Shown here in pieces: positions 56,372 through 64,000 of a stretch of 64,000 bases of DNA (positions are counted from its first letter, which is position 1; the number at the start of each line of letters is the position of its first letter). The translations under genes were made by a program, and so were the position numbers. Origin of the DNA: Acanthosoma haemorrhoidale (taxonomy: Eukaryota; Arthropoda; Insecta; Hemiptera; Acanthosomatidae); the NCBI GenBank assembly GCA_930367205.1, contig CAKNEZ010000027.1, positions 124,001 through 188,000 of the forward strand. The letters run 5' to 3'. The notes under the pieces were generated by a model. The model saw only the letters and a program-made list of their open reading frames with translations, did no database searches and had not been told where the DNA came from.

Positions 56372-58651
56372 GATCTTATGATTAAAGTTACGAGTGTATA
56401 CACCATTAAATGATGTCGAATATGATAGTGTGTCGTAGCATTTACACTCATTGTATCACGCGATTCGATCACATGATTAAAGTTACGAGTGAATATAACA
56501 TCAAATGATGTCGAATATGATAATGAACCGTGACATTGGCACTTATTGTATCACGTGATACGATCGTATGATTAAAGTTACAGGTGAATATAACATCAAA
56601 TGATGTTGATTATGATAGTGTTCCGTATCATAAGCAATCATTGTATCACGTGATGCGATCGTATAATTAAAGTTACGAGTAAATATAACATCAAATAATG
56701 TCAAATATGAAAGTGTACCGCATCATTAGCACACATTGTATCACGTGATACGATCGTATGATTAAAGTAACGAGTGAATATAACATCAAATGATGTCGAT
56801 TATAATGGTTTACTGCTTTATTAGCACACATTCTATCACGTGATACGATCGTATGATTAAAGTTACGAGTGAATATAACATCAAATGATGTCGAATATGA
56901 TAATGCACTGTGACATTGGCACTTATTGTATCACGTGATACGATCGTATGATTAAAGTTACGAGTGTATACACTATTAAATGATGTCGAATATGATAGTG
57001 CACCAAATCATTAGCACTTATTGTATCATGTGATGCAATCGTATGATTAAAGTTACAAGTGACTATAACATCAAATGATGTCGATTATAATAGTGTACTG
57101 CATTATTAGCACACATTGTATTATGTGATGCGATCGTATGATTAAAGTAACGAGTGAATATAACATCAAATGATGTCGAATATGATAATGCACCGTGACA
57201 TTGGCACATATTGTATCACGTGATACGATCGTATGATTAAAGTTACGAGTGTATACACTAATAAATGATGTCGAATATGATAGTGCACCAAATCATTAGC
57301 ACTTATTGTATCATGTGATGCGATCGTATGATCAAAGTTACAAGAGAATGTAACATCAAAAGATGTCAATTTTGATAGTGTACCGCATCATTGGCACTCA
57401 TTATATCACGTGATAGGATCGTATGATTAAAGTAACGCGTGAATATAACATCAAATGATGTCGAATATGATAATGCACCGTGACATTGGCACATATTGTA
57501 TCACGTGATACGATCGTATGATTAAAGTCACGAGTAAATATAACATCAAATGATGTCGAATATAATAATGCACCGTGACATGGGCACTTATTGTATCACG
57601 TGATACGATCGTATGATTAAAGTTACGAGTGTATACACTAATAAATGATGTCGAATATGATAGTGCACCAAATCATTAGCACTTATTGTATCATGTGATG
57701 CGATCGTATGATTAAAGTTACAAGTGACTATAACATCAAATGATGTCGATTATAATAGTGTACTGCATTATTAGCACACATTGTATCACGTGATACGATC
57801 GTATGATTAAAGTTACGAGTGAATATAACATCAAATGATGTAGAATATGATAATGCACTGTGACATTGGCACTTATTGTATCACGTGATACGATCGTATG
57901 ATTAAAGTTACGAGTGTATACACTATTAAATGATGTCGAATATGATAGTGCACCAAATCATTAGCACTTATTGTATCATGTGATGCGATCTTATGATCAA
58001 AGTTACAAGAGAATGTAACATCAAAAGATGTCAATTTTGATAGTGTACCGCATCATTGGCACTCATTATATCACGTGATAGGATCGTATGATTAAAGTAA
58101 CGAGTGAATATAACATCAAATGATGTCGAATATGATAATGCACCGTGACATGGGCACTTATTGTATCACGTGATACGATCGTATGATTAAAGTTACGAGT
58201 GTATACACTAATAAATGATGTCGAATATGATAGTGCACCAAATCATTAGCACTTATTGTATCATGTGATGCGATCGTATGATCAAAGTTACAAGAGAATA
58301 TAACATCAAATGATGTCGATTTTGATAGTGTACCGCATCATTGGCACTCATTATATCACGTGATAGGATCGTATGATTAAAGTAACGAGTGAATATAACA
58401 TCAAATGATGTCGATTATGATAGTGTTCCGTATCATAAGCAATCATTGTATCACGTGATGCGATCGTATGATTAAAGTTACAATTGAATATAACATCAAA
58501 TGATGTCGATTATAATGGTATACCGCTTTATTAGCATACATTGTATCACGTGATACGATCGCATGATTAAAGTTACGAGTGAATATAACATCAAATGATG
58601 TCGAATATGATAATGCACCGTGACATTGGCACTTATTGTTTCACGTGATAC
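56372..58651 (+). repeat. 24-monomer long module with replaced patches
   Basis: Copy of 44689-46968 with unchanged spacing. R at 56562 has attaaag instead of aataaag. The A at 58082 has a B tail. The E at 58272 and the H at 58367 carry an L tail and an A head. Confidence 0.84.
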
Positions 58652-59506
58652 GATCTTATGATTAAAGTTACGAGTGTATACACCATTAAATGATGTCGAA
58701 TATGATAGTGTGTCGTAGCATTGACACTCATTGTATCACGCGATTCGATCACATGATTAAAGTTACGAGTGAATATAAAATCAAATAATGTCAAATATGA
58801 AAGTGTACCGTATTAATATCACACATTGTATCACGTGATAGGATCGTATGATTAAAGTAACGAGTGAATATAACATCAAATGATGTCGAATATGATAATG
58901 CACTGTGACATTGGCACATATTGTATCACGTGATACGATCGTATGATTAAAGTCACGAGTAAATATAACATCAAATGATGTCGAATATAATAATGCACCG
59001 TGACATGGGCACTTATTGTATCACGTGATACGATCGTATGATTAAAGTTACGAGTGTATACACTAATAAATGATGTCGAATATGATAGTGCACCAAATCA
59101 TTAGCACTTATTGTATCATGTGATGCGATCGTATGATCAAAGTTACAAGAGAATATAACATCAAATGATGTCGATTATCATAGTGTACCGCATTATTAGC
59201 ACATATTGTATCACGTGATACGATCGTATGATCAAAGTTACGAGTGAATATAACATCAAATGATGTCGATTATGATAGTGTTCCGTATCATAAGCAACCA
59301 TTGTATCACGTGATGCGATCGTATGATTAAAGTTACAATTGAATATAACATCAAATGATGTCGATTATAATGGTATACCGCTTTATTAGCATACATTGTA
59401 TCACGTGATACGATCGCATGATTAAAGTTACGAGTGAATATAACATCAAATGATGTCGAATATGATAATGCACCGTGACATTGGCACTTATTGTTTCACG
59501 TGATAC
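58652..59506 (+). repeat. 9-monomer short module
   Basis: P W A B C E H2 I N; copy of 46969-47823. It is followed by C2 rather than P. Confidence 0.86.
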
Positions 59507-61311
59507 GATCTTATGATTAAAGTTACGAGTGTATACACCATTAAATGATGTCGAATATGATAGTGCACCAAATCATTAGCACTTATTGTATCATGTGATG
59601 CAATCGTATGATTAAAGTTACAAGTGACTATAACATCAAATGATGTCGATTATAATAGTGTACTGCATTATTAGCACACATTGTATTATGTGATGCGAAC
59701 GTATGATTAAAGTAACGAGTGAATATAACATCAAATGATGTCGAATATGATAATGCACCGTGACATTGGCACATATTGTATCACGTGATACGATCGTATG
59801 ATTAAAGTCACGAGTAAATATAACATCAAATGATGTCGAATATAATAATGCACCGTTACATGGGCACTTATTGTATCACGTGATACGATCGTATGATTAA
59901 AGTTACGAGTGTATACACTAATAAATGATGTCGAATATGATAGTGCACCAAATCATTAGCACTTATTGTATCATGTGATGCGATCGTATGATCAAAGTTA
60001 CAAGAGAATGTAACATCAAAAGATGTCAATTTTGATAGTGTACCGCATCATTGGCACTCATTATATCACGTGATAGGATCGTATGATTAAAGTAACGCGT
60101 GAATATAACATCAAATGATGTCGAATATGATAATGCACCGTGACATTGGCACATATTGTATCACGTGATACGATCGTATGATTAAAGTCACGAGTAAATA
60201 TAACATCAAATGATGTCGAATATAATAATGCACCGTGACATGGGCACTTATTGTATCACGTGATACGATCGTATGATTAAAGTTACGAGTGTATACACTA
60301 ATAAATGATGTCGAATATGATAGTGCACCAAATCATTAGCACTTATTGTATCATGTGATGCGATCGTATGATTAAAGTTACAAGTGACTATAACATCAAA
60401 TGATGTCGATTATAATAGTGTACTGCATTATTAGCACACATTGTATCACGTGATACGATCGTATGATTAAAGTTACGAGTGAATATAACATCAAATGATG
60501 TAGAATATGATAATGCACTGTGACATTGGCACTTATTGTATCACGTGATACGATCGTATGATTAAAGTTACGAGTGTATACACTATTAAATGATGTCGAA
60601 TATGATAGTGCACCAAATCATTAGCACTTATTGTATCATGTGATGCGATCTTATGATCAAAGTTACAAGAGAATGTAACATCAAAAGATGTCAATTTTGA
60701 TAGTGTACCGCATCATTGGCACTCATTATATCACGTGATAGGATCGTATGATTAAAGTAACGAGTGAATATAACATCAAATGATGTCGAATATGATAATG
60801 CACTGTGACATTGGCACATATTGTATCACGTGATACGATCGTATGATTAAAGTTACGAGTGTATACACTAATAAATGATGTCGAATATGATAGTGCACCA
60901 AATCATTAGCACTTATTGTATCATGTGATGCGATCGTATGATCAAAGTTACAAGAGAATATAACATCAAATGATGTCAATTATCATAGTGTACCGAATTA
61001 TTAGCACATATTGTATCACGTGATACGATCGTATGATCAAAGTTACGAGTGAATATAACATCAAATGATGTCGATTATGATAGTGTTCCGTATCATAAGC
61101 AATCATTGTATCACGTGATGCGATCGTATGATTAAAGTTACAATTGAATATAACATCAAATGATGTCGATTATAATGGTATACCGCTTTATTAGCATACA
61201 TTGTATCACGTGATACGATCGCATGATTAAAGTTACGAGTGAATATAACATCAAATGATGTCGAATATGATAATGCACCGTGACATTGGCACTTATTGTT
61301 TCACGTGATAC
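59507..61311 (+). repeat. 19-monomer partial long module
   Basis: Order: C2 K A B2 C L A B C K U2 V L A C E H I N. It lacks P to U. From K on it matches 21226 onward at a 38376-bp offset, including the gaacg marker at 59697. The template therefore switches inside the C2 monomer at 59507-59601. Confidence 0.85.
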
Positions 61312-62166
61312 GATCTTATGATTAAAGTTACGAGTGTATACACCATTAAATGATGTCGAATATGATAGTGTGTCGTAGCATTTACACTCATTGTATCACG
61401 CGATTCGATCACATGATTAAAGTTACGAGTGAATATAAAATCAAATAATGTCAAATATGAAAGTGTACCGTATTAATATCACACATTGTATCACGTGATA
61501 GGATCGTATGATTAAAGTAACGAGTGAATATAACATCAAATGATGTCGAATATGATAATGCACTGTGACATTGGCACATATTGTATCACGTGATACGATC
61601 GTATGATTAAAGTCACGAGTAAATATAACATCAAATGATGTCGAATATAATAATGCACCGTGACATGGGCACTTATTGTATCACGTGATACGATCGTATG
61701 ATTAAAGTTACGAGTGTATACACTAATAAATGATGTCGAATATGATAGTGCACCAAATCATTAGCACTTATTGTATCATGTGATGCGATCGTATGATCAA
61801 AGTTACAAGAGAATATAACATCAAATGATGTCGATTATCATAGTGTACCGCATTATTAGCACATATTGTATCACGTGATACGATCGTATGATCAAAGTTA
61901 CGAGTGAATATAACATCAAATGATGTCGATTATGATAGTGTTCCGTATCATAAGCAACCATTGTATCACGTGATGCGATCGTATGATTAAAGTTACAATT
62001 GAATATAACATCAAATGATGTCGATTATAATGGTATACCGCTTTATTAGCATACATTGTATCACGTGATACGATCGCATGATTAAAGTTACGAGTGAATA
62101 TAACATCAAATGATGTCGAATATGATAATGCACCGTGACATTGGCACTTATTGTTTCACGTGATAC
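61312..62166 (+). repeat. 9-monomer short module with long-module P
   Basis: P W A B C E H2 I N, but P reads agcatttacac, normal for a P followed by Q, and is followed by W. This is either a single base change or a small exchange between the P classes. Confidence 0.82.
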
Positions 62167-63496
62167 GATCTTATGATTAAAGTTACGAGTGTATACACCA
62201 TTAAATGATGTCGAATATGATAGTGTGTCGTAGCATTGACACTCATTGTATCACGCGATTCGATCACATGATTAAAGTTACGAGTGAATATAAAATCAAA
62301 TAATGTCAAATATGAAAGTGTACCGTATTAATATCACACATTGTATCACGTGATACGATCGTATGATTAAAGTTACAGGTGTATATAACATCAAATTATG
62401 TTGATTATATTAGTGTACCGCATCATTAGCACACATTGTATCACATGATACGATCGTATGATTAAAGTAACGAGTGAATATAACATCAAATGATGTCGAA
62501 TATGATAATGCACCGTGACATTGGCACATATTGTATCACGTGATACGATCGTATGAAAAAAGTCACGAGTGAATATAACATCAAATGATGTCGATTATGA
62601 TAGTGTTTCGTATCATAAGCACTCATTGTATCACGTGATACGATCGTATGATGAAAGTTACGAGTGAATATAACATCAAATGATGTTGAATGTGATTGAA
62701 TAATGTATCATTAATACTCAAAATTTCATGTGATACGATCGTATGATTAATGTTACGAGTGTATACACCATTAAATGATGTCGAATGTGATAGTGCACCA
62801 AATCATTAGCACTTATTGTATCATGTGATGCGATCGTATGATTAAAGTTACGAGTAAATATAACATCAAATGATGTTGAATATGATAAGGCACCGTGGCA
62901 TTGGCACTTATTGTGTCACGTGATACGATCGTATGATTAAAGTTACGAGTGAATATAGCATCAAATGATGTCGAATATGATAATAAACCGTGACATTGGC
63001 ACTTATTGTATCACGTGATACGATCGTATGAATAAAGTTACAGGTGAATATAACATCAAATGATGTCGAATATAATAGTGTACCGCATCATTAGCACACA
63101 TTGTATCACGTGATACGATCGTATGATTAAAGTAACGAGTGAATATAACATCAAATGATGTCGATTATAATGGTATACCGCTTTATTAGCATACATTGTA
63201 TCACGTGATACGATCGTATGATTAAAGTTACGAGTGAATATAACATCAAATGATGTCGAATATGATAATGCACTGTGACATTGGCACTTATTGTATCACG
63301 TGATGCGATCGTATGATTAAAGTTACAATTGAATATAACATCAAATGATGTCGATTATAATGGTATACCGCTTTATTAGCATACATTGTATCACGTGATA
63401 CGATCGCATGATTAAAGTTACGAGTGAATATAACATCAAATGATGTCGAATATGATAATGCACCGTGACATTGGCACTTATTGTTTCACGTGATAC
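62167..63496 (+). repeat. 14-monomer Y module
   Basis: P W X A G2 Y C2 Z D2 R2 T U I N, copying 23791-25120. The T-type monomer reads gagtgaat rather than gagtggat. Confidence 0.87.
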
Positions 63497-64000
63497 GATC
63501 TTATGATTAAAGTTACGAGTGTATACACCATTAAATGATGTCGAATATGATAGTGTGTCGTAGCATTTACACTCATTGTATCACGCGATTCGATCACATG
63601 ATTAAAGTTACGAGTGAATATAACATCAAATGATGTCGAATATGATAATGAACCGTGACATTGGCACTTATTGTATCACGTGATACGATCGTATGAATAA
63701 AGTTACAGGTGAATATAACATCAAATGATGTTGATTATGATAGTGTTCCGTATCATAAGCAATCATTGTATCACGTGATGCGATCGTATAATTAAAGTTA
63801 CGAGTAAATATAACATCAAATAATGTCAAATATGAAAGTGTACCGCATCATTAGCACACATCGTATCACGTGATACGATCGTATGATTAAAGTAACGAGT
63901 GAATATAACATCAAATGATGTCGATTATAATGGTTTACTGCTTTATTAGCACACATTCTATCACGTGATACGATCGTATGATTAAAGTTACGAGTGAATA
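63497..64000 (+). repeat. Start of a long module, cut by the window end
   Basis: P Q R S T and the first 29 bases of U. S ends cacatcgtat, as at 13701 and 25481. The array continues past the window. Confidence 0.88.

Larger units (their letters stand above)
37091..59560 (+). repeat. Tandem duplication of 123 monomers (11683 bp)
   Basis: About 37.1-47.9 kb and 48.8-59.56 kb match at a constant 11683-bp offset (123 x 95 minus 2). Shared rare markers include aatgtaataat, gcagtgtgac, the 2-bp deletion, accgagacatt and attatagtc. Outside the patches near 58.1-58.4 kb I noted only a handful of single-base differences in about 10.8 kb. Confidence 0.88.
1..64000 (+). repeat. 95-bp satellite array filling the whole window
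   Basis: Every base belongs to head-to-tail copies of one 95-bp monomer. Using GATC as base 1, monomers start at 41, 136, 231 and so on, and the last start seen is 63972. The distance equals 673 x 95 minus 4, and the 4 missing bases are two 2-bp deletions. No monomer is inverted and no foreign insertion was seen. Consensus GC is about 35%. Bases 1-45 of the monomer and the final palindrome vary least, while bases 46-80 vary most between types. A eukaryotic heterochromatic or centromeric satellite is the likely identity; the species is not recognisable to me. Confidence 0.97.

Noticed and set aside
1..64000. CRISPR array
   Set aside because: There are no unique spacers between conserved direct repeats. 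The whole 95-bp period is repetitive, and no cas-like genes are present.
1..64000. CENP-B box
   Set aside because: No monomer type shows the TTCG...A..CGGG core. The closest strings lack the CGGG end.
1..64000. Transposon, rDNA, tRNA or telomeric repeat within the array
   Set aside because: Monomer phase is continuous from 41 to 63972 apart from the two 2-bp deletions, so there is no room for an insertion.

Overview
The window is one uninterrupted tandem satellite array. I see no protein-coding gene, RNA gene, transposon or unique-sequence island in it. The repeat is a 95-bp monomer, about 35% GC, always in the same orientation. Counting from the GATC at position 41, there are 673 complete monomers up to 63971, with partial units at both ends. 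All are 95 bp except two 93-bp units that share one 2-bp deletion. This points to nuclear heterochromatin of a eukaryote, for example a centromeric or pericentromeric block. The species cannot be told from the sequence. CpG is not depleted: the consensus monomer has 6 CpG against about 2.8 expected and 2 GpC, which argues against long-term dense CpG methylation.

The monomers fall into about 30 recurring variant types, which I label with my own letters, taking each monomer from GATC. Diagnostic features: A (agtaacgagtga, tail ggcacatat); B (agtcacgagtaaa, tail gacatgggcac); B2 (B head, tail gttacatgggcac); J (agtaacgagtaaa, tail gttacatgggcac); C (gtgtatacactaataaat, tail caccaaatcattagcac, end catgtgatgc); C2 (tatacaccattaaat with C tail); V (tatacactattaaat with C tail); D/D2 (atatagcatc); E (acaagagaatat, gattatcatag); F (near consensus, ggcactcattg); G/G2 (gattatgatagtgtt, aagcactcat); H/H2 (aagcaatcat / aagcaaccat); I (ttacaattgaat); K (ttacaagtgact); L (agagaatgtaacatcaaaag); N (ttgtttcacg); P/P2 (gtgtcgtagcat); Q (gatcacatg start, aatgaaccg); R/R2 (aataaagttacaggtg); S/S2 (aatgtcaaatatgaaag); T (ggtttactgc), T2 (gagtggat, ggtataccgc); U/U2 (near consensus; U2 has gatgtagaat); W (aaaatcaaataatgtc); X (ttacaggtgtatat); Y (gtgattgaataatgtatc); Z (aaggcaccgtggc).

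These types are ordered into a higher-order repeat (HOR). The clearest complete unit is 20561-25120: 48 monomers, 4560 bp, made of three modules of 25, 9 and 14 monomers. Each module opens with P and closes with I-N. The rest of the window is a mosaic of such modules, altered by tandem duplications of 6, 28, 49, 51 and 123 monomers, deletions, one-monomer duplications and short conversion-like patches. Left part (1-13340): a D-block/12-mer region, then modules. Middle (13341-31295): regular modules, a clean 51-mer duplication and a 28-mer duplication. Right (31296-64000): 46- to 49-mer units carrying the D-E-F-G block, a 123-mer (11683 bp) duplication, and a return at 59.5 kb to the module order seen at 21-25 kb. 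Nearly every rearrangement junction lies inside one in-register chimeric monomer.

Each typical monomer carries two overlapping palindromes, GTATCACGTGATAC and ATACGATCGTAT, plus an interrupted one, ACATCA-AA-TGATGT. The CACGTG core and its commonest variant, CATGTG, both fit the RTCACRTG consensus of the budding-yeast CDEI/Cbf1 site. This makes a bHLH-type bound satellite a testable idea, not a conclusion.
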